A DNA stretch of 64,000 nucleotides from Nocardioides sp. YR527 (GCF_900101045.1 NZ_FNFN01000006.1:1-64000), one strand, 5' to 3'. Positions 1 to 7,989 are shown, numbered from the stretch's first letter. Made by a program: numbers and translations. The notes: generated by a model not told the origin, from the sequence alone.

Positions 1-1026
1 CGGGATGTCGCGGCCTGGTTGCATCACCACACCCACCAGCGCCCCGAAACCCTGCGTGCCGACCTCCGGCTCGCCGAAGCGCTCGACCGCTCCTATGCGC
101 TGGTGGCGGCCGCGATGCGGGCCGGGGACTGCAACCCGGCCCAGGCCCACGTCATCGTGCACGCTCTCGACGACCTGCCGACCGACCTCGACCCGGAGAT
201 CAAGACCAAGGCCGAAGAAGCGCTGGTCGCCTACGCGACCCGGTTCGACCCCACCCAGCTCCGCCGCCTCGGACGCCGGATCCTCGACGTCATCGCCCCC
301 GAGATCGCCGAGGCCGAAGAAGCCCGACGGCTGGCGGCCGAGGAAGCCCACGCCCACAACAAGACCCGCCTGAGCATGCGGCGGCTGGGGGACGGCACCA
401 CCCGGATCGCGGCGGTGGTCCCGGATGCGGCCGCCGACCGGCTGGCGACCAACCTGGAAGCGTTCGCCTCACCGCGGCGCGATGACGGGACCCGCACCGA
501 GACCGGCGAGTACCTGCCCTACGACCGCCGCCTGGGACGCGCGCTGTGCCAGCTGCTCGAAACCCTCGACCCGGCCCGCCTGCCGATCCACGGCGGCGAT
601 GCGACCACGGTGATCGTGACCATCGACCTGGATCAGCTCCGCCAAGAGGCCGGCATCGCCCAGATCGTTGGCGGCAGCCCGATCATCGCCGCCGAAGCCA
701 GGCGTCTGGTCTGCACCGCAGGCATCCTCCCCGCCGTCCTCGGCAGCGACTCCGAGGTCCTCGACCTGGGGCGTAAGGAACGCTTCTTCACCGCCGCCCA
801 ACGCCGAGCCCTGCTGCTCAGGTCAGCGACCTGTGAGGCCGAGGGCTGCGACATCCCCGGCACCTGGGCCGAGGCCCACCACTGGATCGAATGGGCCCAA
901 GGCGGGGCGACTGATCTCGACAACGCCGCCCTGCTCTGTTCCCATCACCACCACCGCGCCCACGACACCACCTACCTCCACGAGCGCTTGCCCAGCGGCG
1001 ATGTCCGCTTCACCCGACGAACGTAG
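1..1026 (+). CDS. DUF222/HNH endonuclease-domain protein (13E12 repeat family), 5' partial
   Basis: The reading frame is open from base 1, so the gene begins before the window; about 341 residues are visible. The N-terminal part is a DUF222 helical domain (AWLHHHTHQRPETL onward). The C-terminal 60 residues are an HNH nuclease motif: Cys pair CEAEGCD, AHHWIEW, then LCSHHHHRAHD. Such genes occur in many copies in actinobacterial genomes; nuclease activity is predicted from the motif and the cellular role is unknown. A second, truncated copy with the same domain order lies at 22.9-23.8 kb. The next gene is 53 bases downstream on the same strand. Confidence 0.9.
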   Translation, partial: RDVAAWLHHHTHQRPETLRADLRLAEALDRSYALVAAAMRAGDCNPAQAHVIVHALDDLPTDLDPEIKTKAEEALVAYATRFDPTQLRRLGRRILDVIAPEIAEAEEARRLAAEEAHAHNKTRLSMRRLGDGTTRIAAVVPDAAADRLATNLEAFASPRRDDGTRTETGEYLPYDRRLGRALCQLLETLDPARLPIHGGDATTVIVTIDLDQLRQEAGIAQIVGGSPIIAAEARRLVCTAGILPAVLGSDSEVLDLGRKERFFTAAQRRALLLRSATCEAEGCDIPGTWAEAHHWIEWAQGGATDLDNAALLCSHHHHRAHDTTYLHERLPSGDVRFTRRT

Positions 1027-1079
1027 ACCGCGGTCTAACTTGGCCGAGCCAAGAGCGCCTGCGACGTACGGTTGCCACC

Positions 1080-1478
1080 ATGAGCGCCACCCCGATCGGG
1101 CCGAGCCCTGCGGGCATCAGACAGGCGGAGCCGGCGGATGCGCCGCGGCTGAGGGAGATCGCGCGGGCGGCGTACGCGAGGTACGTCGAGCGGATCGGGC
1201 TCGAGCCCGCGCCGATGGGGGCGGACTACGAGGAGGCGATCGAGTCCGCGGAGGTCTGGGTGGGGATCGTTGATGGCGATGTCGCCGGGTACGCGGTCAC
1301 GAGGCATCCAGTGGGCGACGGTGTGCTGTTGGAGAACCTCGCGGTGGCACCTGGTCACCAGGAGCGGGGGATCGGGCGAGCGCTGATCGCTCACGTCGAG
1401 GCCCGCGCGATGGCCCGCGGCGCGGCGTACGTCGTCGAGAGTGGATACCGCCGCGTGTTCATGAGGAAGACGCTCTGA
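1080..1478 (+). CDS. GNAT-family N-acetyltransferase, apparent internal deletion
   Basis: 132 residues. The acetyl-CoA binding loop is clear (APGHQERGIGRALI, the Q/R-x-x-G-x-G/A motif). After ARAMARG the protein jumps to GYRRVFMRKTL, the usual last strand of this family. About 25 residues that normally hold motif B (a LYTN...MTENLAFY...LGY-type segment) are missing. Either a small in-frame deletion occurred or this is a minimal variant, so enzymatic activity is doubtful. TACGGT at 1067-1072 ends 7 nt before the ATG and suggests a leaderless transcript. The stop overlaps the next ATG (TGATG), so translation of the two genes is likely coupled. Confidence 0.75.
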   Translation: MSATPIGPSPAGIRQAEPADAPRLREIARAAYARYVERIGLEPAPMGADYEEAIESAEVWVGIVDGDVAGYAVTRHPVGDGVLLENLAVAPGHQERGIGRALIAHVEARAMARGAAYVVESGYRRVFMRKTL

Positions 1479-2032
1479 TGCGGGTCTCGGTGGTCGGATC
1501 CTCGGGTTCGGGTAAGTCGACGGTCGCTCGGAGGCTGGCGGAGACTCTTGGGGTCCGGTACGTCGAGCTCGACGCGATCCATTGGCGGCCGGGATGGGTC
1601 GAGGAAGATCCGGACGTGTTCGCGGACCAGGTCCGCGAGGCGACCCGCGGTGATGCCTGGGTCATCGACGGGAACTATCAGAGCAAGGTCGGCACCCTGG
1701 TGTGGGAGCCAGCGGAACTCGTCGTGTGGGTGAATCCGCCGCGGTGGCGGGTGATGGTGCAGGTCACCCTGCGTACGTTGCGGAGAGCCGCGGGGCGTGA
1801 GGAGCTCTGGAACGGCAACCGCGAGGGCTGGGGCGGTCTTCGTCTCTGGGATCCGAGCGACTCGGTGATCCGCTGGGCGTGGGACTCCTATGCTCCGCAG
1901 GTGAAGCGCTACGAGGCCGCGATGGCCGATCCGCGTCACTCTCACCTGCGGTTCGTGCGGCTTCGCTCGAGGCGGGACGTCGAACGGTTCCTAGAGAACG
2001 CCGGCGTGCAGGATCTCGACGTCGAGTGCTGA
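1478..2032 (+). CDS. P-loop NTPase, adenylate kinase/topology-modulation (FlaR-like) family
   Basis: 184 residues. The Walker A motif lies at the N-terminus (GSSGSGKST, about residues 7-15), followed by the family's ELDAIHWRPGW block and VIDGNYQ. It resembles the small kinase-like ATPases often labelled adenylate kinase or DNA topology modulation protein; the substrate is unknown. The start overlaps the stop of the GNAT gene by one base. Its 3' end overlaps the convergent DeoR-type gene by 42 bp, which is unusual and implies antisense overlap of the two mRNAs. Confidence 0.8.
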   Translation: MRVSVVGSSGSGKSTVARRLAETLGVRYVELDAIHWRPGWVEEDPDVFADQVREATRGDAWVIDGNYQSKVGTLVWEPAELVVWVNPPRWRVMVQVTLRTLRRAAGREELWNGNREGWGGLRLWDPSDSVIRWAWDSYAPQVKRYEAAMADPRHSHLRFVRLRSRRDVERFLENAGVQDLDVEC

Positions 2033-2755
2033 CAGCTGCTTGATGACGTCATCGGTCGGGGCGGCGTCGGTGATGATGCCGGTGACCTGACCCCAGGGGA
2101 GCACCCGGTAGGGGGAGGCGGTGCCGATCTTCTCCGAGGAGGCGAGGACGTACGTCTCGGCCGCACGCGCGGCCAGGGCGCGTTTCATCGCGGCGTCCTC
2201 GGCGTCGCCGGTGGTGAGACCCGCGTCGGGATGGACGCCGGTCACGCCGATGAGGCAGAGGTCGGCGGAGACGTTCTGGGCTGCCTCGACTGCCGCGGCT
2301 CCGCAGGCGACCGCGGAGTGCTTGAAGATCCGTCCGCCGAGGAGGAACAGGTCGGCGCTCGGGTGCTGCAGGAGGGCCGAGGCGACGGTCGGGCTGTTGG
2401 TGATGACGGTGCACTCCAGGTCGCTGGGAAGCGCCTCCGCGACGGCGAGGGCGGTGGTGCCTCCGTCCAGGATGAGCGTGCTTCCGGGGCGTACGAGGGC
2501 CGCAGCCGTGGCCGCCACCGAACGCTTTCCGCCGGGCTCGACGCTGCGACGGGTGGTGTAATCGACGACCGCCGGGGAGACGGGGAGCGCACCACCGTAG
2601 ACGCGCTGGCACAGACCTTCACCGGCCAGATCGCGCAGATCGCGGCGGATGCTGTCCTCGGAGATGCCCAGATCCGCGGCTGCGTCCTTTGCCACGATCT
2701 TGCCTGTTTCATCCAGAAGACGCAAAAGATGAGCGCGGCGTTGCCCGACGAGCAT
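1991..2755 (-). CDS. DeoR/GlpR-family transcriptional regulator
   Basis: 254 residues from the chosen ATG. The N-terminal DeoR helix-turn-helix is plain (QRRAHLLRLLDETG, then ISEDSIRRDLRDL). The effector domain has the DeoRC sugar-phosphate-binding motifs LILDGGTTALAVAEAL and VITNSP. I chose 2755 because AGGA lies 6 nt upstream; an in-frame ATG at 2761 has no room for it. The gene is divergent from DUF4406-nudK, so that pair is the likely target, probably responding to a phosphorylated sugar or nucleoside-derived intermediate (inference). The 3' end overlaps the P-loop gene. Confidence 0.88.
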   Translation of the reverse strand: MLVGQRRAHLLRLLDETGKIVAKDAAADLGISEDSIRRDLRDLAGEGLCQRVYGGALPVSPAVVDYTTRRSVEPGGKRSVAATAAALVRPGSTLILDGGTTALAVAEALPSDLECTVITNSPTVASALLQHPSADLFLLGGRIFKHSAVACGAAAVEAAQNVSADLCLIGVTGVHPDAGLTTGDAEDAAMKRALAARAAETYVLASSEKIGTASPYRVLPWGQVTGIITDAAPTDDVIKQLSALDVEILHAGVL

Positions 2756-2802
2756 GCACATTCCTTTCTGTTTCTGCACAGTATTGCATGTACGCTGCCG
2801 CC
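2756..2802. promoter_or_regulatory. Divergent promoter/operator between the DeoR gene and DUF4406
   Basis: This 47-bp AT-richer gap holds a repeated TTTCTG and an interrupted palindrome TGCA-N6-TGCA (2775-2788). TACGCT at 2791-2796 is 6 nt from the DUF4406 ATG and looks like a leaderless -10. The palindrome overlaps the expected -35 zone, so it is a reasonable DeoR operator candidate. Confidence 0.45.
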
Positions 2803-3186
2803 ATGACGACAACCAAGTCCATGCTCATCCTCATTGCCGGCCCTTATCGCTCCGGCACCGACGGTGACCCCGAGGCGATGGCCGCCAACCTCGAGCGGCT
2901 CGAGACGGCCGCCTGGCCGATCTTCGCCGCCGGCCACACTCCGATGATCGGTGAATGGGTCGCGCTGCCCGTGCTGAGCTCGGCCGGTGCCGGGCCCACC
3001 GACCCGCTGGCGGAGGAGGTCCTCTACCCGACCGCGGAGCGGCTGCTCCAGCGCTGTGACGCCGTCCTTCGGCTTCCCGGGGAGTCGGCCGGAGCCGACC
3101 AGGATGTGGCGATCGCCGAGAGCCGCGGGCTTCCGGTCTACTACGACATCGCGGAGATCCCAGCGGTCGAGGCAGAGACCGCGTGA
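2803..3186 (+). CDS. DUF4406 / nucleoside 2-deoxyribosyltransferase-like protein
   Basis: 127 residues. It starts LILIAGPYRSG, the conserved opening of the deoxyribosyltransferase-like fold, and carries CDAVLRLPG with GADQDVAIAESRGLPVYY, the second family block. Predicted role: binding or processing of a nucleoside or nucleotide; no reaction is proven for DUF4406. The ATG at 2803 follows TACGCT by 6 nt, so the mRNA is probably leaderless. The stop overlaps the GTG of the nudK-like gene (GTGA), giving a two-gene operon divergent from a DeoR regulator. Confidence 0.82.
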   Translation: MTTTKSMLILIAGPYRSGTDGDPEAMAANLERLETAAWPIFAAGHTPMIGEWVALPVLSSAGAGPTDPLAEEVLYPTAERLLQRCDAVLRLPGESAGADQDVAIAESRGLPVYYDIAEIPAVEAETA

Positions 3187-3869
3187 GCCGACGTCCAGGG
3201 ATCGACGTCCCCGACCATCGTGGCCGCACCGGTCTCGACCGCGCCGGGCGGGACCTGACCCGCAACCCCGACGTCGTGGTCCGGGACGTCGAGCTGACCT
3301 CGCAGGGGTGGCACGTGCTCAGGCGCACCACGTTCGACTACCGCCGACGCGACGGGCGCTGGGAGACGCAGCAGCGCGAGACGTACGACCGGGGGAACGG
3401 GGCCGTGCTCCTTCCCTATGACGTGGAGCGCGGCACGATCCTGCTGACCCGGCAGTTCAGATACCCGGCCTACGTCAACGGTCATCCCGACGGGCTCCTC
3501 ATCGAGGCGGCCGCAGGGCTGCTGGACGCCGACGACCCGGCCACCGCCATCCGCCGGGAGAGCGCCGAGGAGCTCGGCATCAGCCTCGCCGACGTCCACC
3601 AGGTCTTCGACGCCTACATGAGTCCTGGGTCGGTGACCGAGCGGCTCCACTTCTTCGCGGCGGCCTACACGCCGGCGAGCCGCGTCGGAGACGGGGGAGG
3701 GGTCGCCGAGGAGGGCGAGGACATCGAGGTGCTCGAGCTCGACTTCGCCGAGGCGCTCGCGATGACCCGGGACGGCCGCATCATCGACGGCAAGACGGTC
3801 ATGCTCCTGCAGTGGGCCGCTCTCGACGGACCGTTCGCCCGCGTCAGGAGTCGGCAGGCTTGCGGGTGA
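3183..3869 (+). CDS. nudK: Nudix hydrolase, GDP-mannose pyrophosphatase (NudK)-like
   Basis: 228 residues. The Nudix box region reads GLLDADDPATAIRRESAEEL. It keeps RE..EE but has Asp where the canonical box has the first Glu. The long C-terminal match to NudK (AYMSPGSVTERLHFF, GGGVAEEGEDIEVLEL, DGRIIDGKTVMLL) points to the NudK / ADP-ribose pyrophosphatase branch rather than MutT. Predicted reaction: hydrolysis of GDP-mannose or another NDP-sugar to sugar-1-phosphate and NMP. It is coupled to DUF4406 by a GTGA overlap. Its 3' end overlaps the convergent DHFR-like gene by 26 bp. Confidence 0.88.
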   Translation: MSRRPGIDVPDHRGRTGLDRAGRDLTRNPDVVVRDVELTSQGWHVLRRTTFDYRRRDGRWETQQRETYDRGNGAVLLPYDVERGTILLTRQFRYPAYVNGHPDGLLIEAAAGLLDADDPATAIRRESAEELGISLADVHQVFDAYMSPGSVTERLHFFAAAYTPASRVGDGGGVAEEGEDIEVLELDFAEALAMTRDGRIIDGKTVMLLQWAALDGPFARVRSRQACG

Positions 3870-4482
3870 AGGTCAGGTGGGTGACGCCGCTCGGTGTCGA
3901 GACGGCCTCGATGTCGTAGTCGTTCTCGGCGCCCTCGAGGCCGTCCCAGATGCGTACGCCGCGGCCGAGGACGATCGGGACCTGGACCAGGTGCATCAGG
4001 TCGACGAGCCCGGCGGCGACGAAGTCGCGCACCACGGTGGCGCCGCCCCCGATGCGTACGTCCTGACCGTCTGCCGCCTCGAGCGCGGCCGCGAGCGCCT
4101 CGGCCGGAGGTGCGTCCAGGAAGTGGAAGGTGGTGCCGCCCTCCATCTCCAGCGGCGACCGCGGCCGATGGGTGAGGACGAAGGTCGGTGAGTGGAACGG
4201 TGGGTTGGAACCCCACCAGCCCTTCCATTCGGGGTCGTCCTGCCAGCCCGGAGGGCCGAACTTGTTCGCGCCCATGATCTCGGCGCCGATGCCCTGGCTG
4301 TGTCGCTGGGCGAAGGCGTCGTCCGCGCCCGCGGCCCCGGAGGCGTCCCAGTAGCGGGTGGCGAACATCCACTCGTGCAGACGCTCGCCGGCGTGCCCGA
4401 ACGGCGCCTCGGCCGACTGTGGCTCCCCGGTCGCGAAGCCGTCGAGCGAGATCGAGAGATTGTGGACTCTGGTGAGTGGCAT
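3844..4482 (-). CDS. Dihydrofolate reductase / RibD C-terminal-like family protein
   Basis: 212 residues from the ATG at 4482, chosen because GGAGGA lies 5 nt upstream. The N-terminus is LSISLDGFATG and the NADPH-binding core is DVRIGGGATVVRDF, both typical of the RibD_C/DHFR-like reductases found widely in actinobacteria. It is not the main FolA; the substrate is unknown. It is divergent from an SDR oxidoreductase, and a strong palindrome lies between the two starts (4553-4576), so both may answer to the same regulator. Confidence 0.85.
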   Translation of the reverse strand: MPLTRVHNLSISLDGFATGEPQSAEAPFGHAGERLHEWMFATRYWDASGAAGADDAFAQRHSQGIGAEIMGANKFGPPGWQDDPEWKGWWGSNPPFHSPTFVLTHRPRSPLEMEGGTTFHFLDAPPAEALAAALEAADGQDVRIGGGATVVRDFVAAGLVDLMHLVQVPIVLGRGVRIWDGLEGAENDYDIEAVSTPSGVTHLTFTRKPADS

Positions 4483-4552
4483 CGGTTCCTCCGTGAACCA
4501 TGACGGCGTCGAGGTCCGCTCGTCGTCTGGTCGAGCGTACTGCTCAATCGAA

Positions 4553-4576
4553 AAATTGGACTTGTGAGTCCAATTT
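4553..4576. promoter_or_regulatory. 24-bp perfect palindrome, probable TetR-type operator
   Basis: Arms AAATTGGACT and its exact complement are separated by TGTG. The site lies 71 bp before the DHFR-like start and 21 bp before the SDR ATG. It spans the likely -35 region of the SDR promoter (TACCGT at 4585-4590 as -10). No regulator gene is adjacent, so the cognate protein is encoded elsewhere. Confidence 0.7.
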
Positions 4577-4597
4577 GCCCTCTCTACCGTCGCCGAC

Positions 4598-5362
4598 ATG
4601 ACACACAGATTCTCTGGAAAGACGGCTCTCGTCACCGGCTCGACAAGCAACATCGGGCGCTCGATCGCTCAGCGTCTCGCCGCCGAGGGCGCGCACGTGA
4701 TCGTGTCGGGCCGCAACGAACAGCGTGGAGCGGCGGTCGTCGAGGCGATCCGTGCGGCCGGCGGCCGCGCCGACTTCGTCGCCGCGGACCTCGACGGCAG
4801 CCCCGAGGCGAGCCTGGCGCTCGCCGACCAGGCCCTGTCCGCGCTCGGCGGCCGGCTCGACATCCTCGTCAACAACGCCGGGATCTTCCCGGCGGCCACC
4901 ACCCTCACGGCCGACGGCATCATGTTCGACCAGGTGTACGGCGTCAACGTGAAGGCGCCGTTCTTCCTGACCCAGGCGCTCGCGCCGCAGATGCAGGCGG
5001 CCGGGGGAGGTGTCATCGTCAATCTCGGAAGCTGGGTCGCGCGGCTGAGCCTCCCCCTCGGAGCCCTGTACGCCTCGACGAAGGCAGCCATGGAGACCCT
5101 CGCGCGCGCCTGGTCCGCCGAGTTCGCCGACAGCGGGATCAGGGTCAACGCGGTCTCGCCCGGCGTCATCCGCGACCCGGCGCTGGGCGGCCCCAGCCCT
5201 GCCGAAGGCTTCATGGCCGGCACGCCGGCGGGTGGCTCGGGCGGTCCGGACGCGATCGCCGCGGCCGTTGCGTACCTGGCCTCCGATGAGGCCGAGTTCG
5301 TCCACGGCACCGTGCTGGACGTCGACGGCGGACGTACGGGCGTGGCGGTCGTCGCGGCCTGA
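4598..5362 (+). CDS. Short-chain dehydrogenase/reductase (SDR)
   Basis: 254 residues, the usual SDR length. The cofactor motif is TGSTSNIG (residues 12-19, with Asn replacing the middle Gly). NNAG, the YASTK catalytic pair and a C-terminal VDGG are present. Arg in SGRNEQR after strand 2 favours NADP(H). The substrate cannot be told from sequence. TACCGT at 4585-4590 ends 7 nt before the ATG, consistent with a leaderless mRNA under the palindrome at 4553-4576. Confidence 0.92.
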   Translation: MTHRFSGKTALVTGSTSNIGRSIAQRLAAEGAHVIVSGRNEQRGAAVVEAIRAAGGRADFVAADLDGSPEASLALADQALSALGGRLDILVNNAGIFPAATTLTADGIMFDQVYGVNVKAPFFLTQALAPQMQAAGGGVIVNLGSWVARLSLPLGALYASTKAAMETLARAWSAEFADSGIRVNAVSPGVIRDPALGGPSPAEGFMAGTPAGGSGGPDAIAAAVAYLASDEAEFVHGTVLDVDGGRTGVAVVAA

Positions 5363-5443
5363 CCGTCCGGCCCGGTGTGGCGCCGTGATGGAATTCAGGT
5401 GTGCGGCGCCACCACGGAGCGCGGCGGCGCTCGGAGGGTGAGA

Positions 5444-5860
5444 ATGACCGGTTCGTTCTGGTGGGACCTGGCCATCGGTGTTGCGGCGGCGCTGCTGCTC
5501 ACCTGGCTCTGCCTCGTCGTCGCGCTGCTGGTCGTCCGTCCGCGGGGCGACCTGCTACGCGAGGCGCTGCGGATCCTGCCCGACGTGGTGCGGCTGCTGC
5601 GCCGGCTCGCGGCTGACAGCTCGATGCCCCGCGGCGTACGGATCAGGCTCGGGCTGCTGATGGTCTATCTCGCGCTGCCGATCGATCTGGTGCCCGACTT
5701 CATCCCGGTGCTGGGCTACGCCGACGACGCGATCATCGTCGCCGCCGTCCTGCGCGGCGTCGTCCGCCGAGCCGGGATCGACGCGGTTCGAGCCCAGTGG
5801 CCGGGCACTGAGGACGGGTTCGCCGCGCTGGTGCTGATCGCGGGGCTCGATCGGAAGTAG
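5444..5860 (+). CDS. DUF1232 (YkvA-like) membrane protein
   Basis: 138 residues. The start is the ATG at 5444, preceded by GGAGGG. One N-terminal transmembrane helix (LAIGVAAALLLTWLCLVVALLVV) is followed by a DUF1232 core with LPIDLVPDFIPVLGYADDA, the family hallmark. The function of DUF1232 proteins is unknown. The gene stands alone and ends in an intrinsic terminator (5869-5889). Confidence 0.85.
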   Translation: MTGSFWWDLAIGVAAALLLTWLCLVVALLVVRPRGDLLREALRILPDVVRLLRRLAADSSMPRGVRIRLGLLMVYLALPIDLVPDFIPVLGYADDAIIVAAVLRGVVRRAGIDAVRAQWPGTEDGFAALVLIAGLDRK

Positions 5861-5868
5861 CCCAGTCG

Positions 5869-5889
5869 GCGTCGGCCTCGACGCTTTTT
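5869..5889 (+). terminator. Intrinsic terminator of the DUF1232 gene
   Basis: A 6-bp stem GCGTCG/CGACGC with loop GCCT is followed directly by TTTTT, eight bases after the stop codon. It is the clearest Rho-independent terminator in the window; other hairpins here lack a T-run. Confidence 0.75.
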
Positions 5890-5893
5890 ACAC

Positions 5894-5919
5894 ATACGAA
5901 ACAGGTCGTATCGTATTGT
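5894..5919 (+). promoter_or_regulatory. Promoter and candidate autorepressor operator of tetR-MFS-M20
   Basis: ATACGA (5894-5899) and TCGTAT (5906-5911) form an inverted repeat, and TCGTAT repeats at 5911-5916. TATTGT at 5914-5919 is a likely -10, 7 nt from the ATG. The inverted repeat covers the -35/-10 zone, as expected for TetR autorepression. Confidence 0.6.
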
Positions 5920-5926
5920 TTTGGGC

Positions 5927-6529
5927 ATGGCATCTGACGAGAAGCTCGGCCGGCCCACGGATGAGGACCTCACGCGTCGCATCCTGGAGGCGGCGGGACG
6001 TCTGCTCGGCGAGAAGGGATACGCCGGTCTGAGCGTGGAGAAGGTCGCCAAGGCCGTCGGTTGCGGCAAGGCCGCGATCTACCGGCGCCATGCCGACAAG
6101 GGCGCGTTGGTCGCAGCTGTGCTTCGGTCACGGGTGGAGCTCGGGGCGACACCTGACAGTGGCGACGTACGCGCCGACCTTCTCGAGCACGCTCGTCAGA
6201 ACCAGCGCAACCAGGAGCTCTCTCCCGAACGGGTGCACGGCATGCGGGCGATGTTCGAGCCCGATGTCTTCCCCGCCCTGTGGGAGGGGTTCTTCAAGCA
6301 CCGCCGCGAGCAGGGGATCGAGATCATCGACCGGGCCATCGCCCGAGGTGAGCTCCCTGCCGATGTCCACCACGACATCATTCTCGACACGATCGCCGGA
6401 CTCACCCTCTATCGGCAGTCGGTCAAGCGCATCCACATCGACGAGCGCCACTACGTCGACATCATCGACGCTCTCGTCACCCGACCGCCGCGCCGCCTCG
6501 ACGGCTCCGACGAAACAGGCCAACCATGA
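5927..6529 (+). CDS. TetR-family transcriptional regulator
   Basis: 200 residues. The N-terminal HTH is typical (TRRILEAAGRLLGEKGYAGL, VEKVAKAVGCGKAAIYRRHADK). The C-terminal ligand domain is variable, as usual. I take the ATG at 5927 rather than an in-frame TTG at 5921, because TATTGT sits 7 nt upstream. The stop overlaps the MFS start (ATGA), so regulator and exporter are co-translated. Likely a local repressor induced by a substrate of the exporter or amidohydrolase (inference). Confidence 0.92.
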   Translation: MASDEKLGRPTDEDLTRRILEAAGRLLGEKGYAGLSVEKVAKAVGCGKAAIYRRHADKGALVAAVLRSRVELGATPDSGDVRADLLEHARQNQRNQELSPERVHGMRAMFEPDVFPALWEGFFKHRREQGIEIIDRAIARGELPADVHHDIILDTIAGLTLYRQSVKRIHIDERHYVDIIDALVTRPPRRLDGSDETGQP

Positions 6530-7986
6530 CCATTGACGCCCCCACCCAGTCCCCGCCGAAGATCAACGCTCGCGCGATCGTCGGCTTCCTCGTCTTCTGC
6601 GAGCTCGCCAGCGGCTTCGTCCAGGGCTTCTACGCCCCGCTGCTCGGCGAGATCGCCGGCCACCTTCGGGTCTCGGACTCGGACATCACCTGGTTCCTCA
6701 CCGTGCAGACGCTCGCCGCTGCCGTCTGCGTACCTCTGCTCTCGAAGCTCGGCGACATCTTCGGGCATCGCCGGATGCTGCGCATCGGCGTCGTCTCCGT
6801 GCTCATCGGCACGGTCGTCACGGCGTTCCTGCCCAGCTATCCGCTCGTGCTGGCCGCGCGCATCCTCGTCGGGCCGCTCGCCGTCTGGCTGCCGTTGGAG
6901 ATCGCGCTGGTCCACAACCGGATCAAGGGCGACACCGCGCGCACCTCGATCGGCCTGCTCGTCTCATGTCTCACCGGCGGCGCGATCCTCGGCACGATCT
7001 CGGCCGGCGTCTTCTCCGCGCTGCTGCCGAGCCTCACCCTGACGCTGCTGGTGCCGGTGCTGTTCGTGCTGGTCAGCGTGTACGCGGTCTTCGTCAAGGT
7101 GCCCGAGTCCACGACCCGCACCCGGACCAGGATCGACGTGCTCGGGTTCGTCGGCATCGGGCTCGCCATGGTCGTCCTGCTCTTCGGGCTGCGACTGGCC
7201 TCCAGCGAGGGTTTCACCTCCGTCGCGACCATCGGCACCATCGCCGTGGCCCTGGTGATCTTCGCGCTCTGGGTCGCGTGGGAGCTGCGCACGGAGGCGC
7301 CGGCGATCGACGTACGCCTCGTCGTGTCCGGGCGGATGGGGCCGGTCTACCTCACCGCGTTCCTCTTCGGCATGGTCATGTTCGGTGCGCAGTCGCCGTC
7401 GACGACGTTTCTGACCGCCGACCCGGCCGAGGCCGGCTACGGGTTCGCCGCCACGGCGGGCACGGCATCCGCGGTCACCGCCGTGGTGACGATCCTGGCC
7501 ACGGTCGGCGCGGCCGTCTTCGCGCCGATCGCCCGCCGCGTCGGCATCCGCGCGGTCCTGGTCGCCGGGGCTGTGCTGCCGGCCTGCGGGTTCCTCGTTC
7601 AGATCGCGTTCCACTCCGAGCTGTGGCAGATCTTCCTCGTCTCCGCGATCAACGGCGTCGGGATGGGGCTGCTCCTCGGAGCCCTTCCCGCCCTGGTCGC
7701 CGAGCTCGCGCCGAGCGACCAGACCGGCATCGCGGCCGGCGTCTACAACTCGCTGCGCACGCTCGGCGGATCGGCCGCCGGGGCCGTGTTCGCCGTCGTG
7801 CTCGCCGCGTTCACCGCAGCGGGCTCGCTGAGCTCCTCGATCGGTGGGTACGTCTCGGTCTGGGGCGTCTGCGCCGCCGCCTTCGTCCTCTCCGCCCTCG
7901 CGCTCGCTTTCATGCGGATGCCGCGCGAGACCGCCGCCGACCCTGTCGTCACTCCTGCCCCCACCGCCGTCACTCCGGAAGGCTGA
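6526..7986 (+). CDS. MFS transporter, DHA2-like drug/proton antiporter
   Basis: 486 residues with about 14 predicted membrane segments. MFS motif A is visible between the second and third helices (GDIFGHRRML), and the antiporter-type segment around VGPLAVWLPLEIAL is in place. Predicted proton-driven export across the cytoplasmic membrane; the substrate is unknown. It overlaps tetR by 4 bp and is followed after 3 bases by an M20 amidohydrolase, suggesting that exporter and hydrolase deal with one amide-conjugated compound (inference). Confidence 0.9.
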   Translation: MTIDAPTQSPPKINARAIVGFLVFCELASGFVQGFYAPLLGEIAGHLRVSDSDITWFLTVQTLAAAVCVPLLSKLGDIFGHRRMLRIGVVSVLIGTVVTAFLPSYPLVLAARILVGPLAVWLPLEIALVHNRIKGDTARTSIGLLVSCLTGGAILGTISAGVFSALLPSLTLTLLVPVLFVLVSVYAVFVKVPESTTRTRTRIDVLGFVGIGLAMVVLLFGLRLASSEGFTSVATIGTIAVALVIFALWVAWELRTEAPAIDVRLVVSGRMGPVYLTAFLFGMVMFGAQSPSTTFLTADPAEAGYGFAATAGTASAVTAVVTILATVGAAVFAPIARRVGIRAVLVAGAVLPACGFLVQIAFHSELWQIFLVSAINGVGMGLLLGALPALVAELAPSDQTGIAAGVYNSLRTLGGSAAGAVFAVVLAAFTAAGSLSSSIGGYVSVWGVCAAAFVLSALALAFMRMPRETAADPVVTPAPTAVTPEG

Positions 7987-7989
7987 TCC

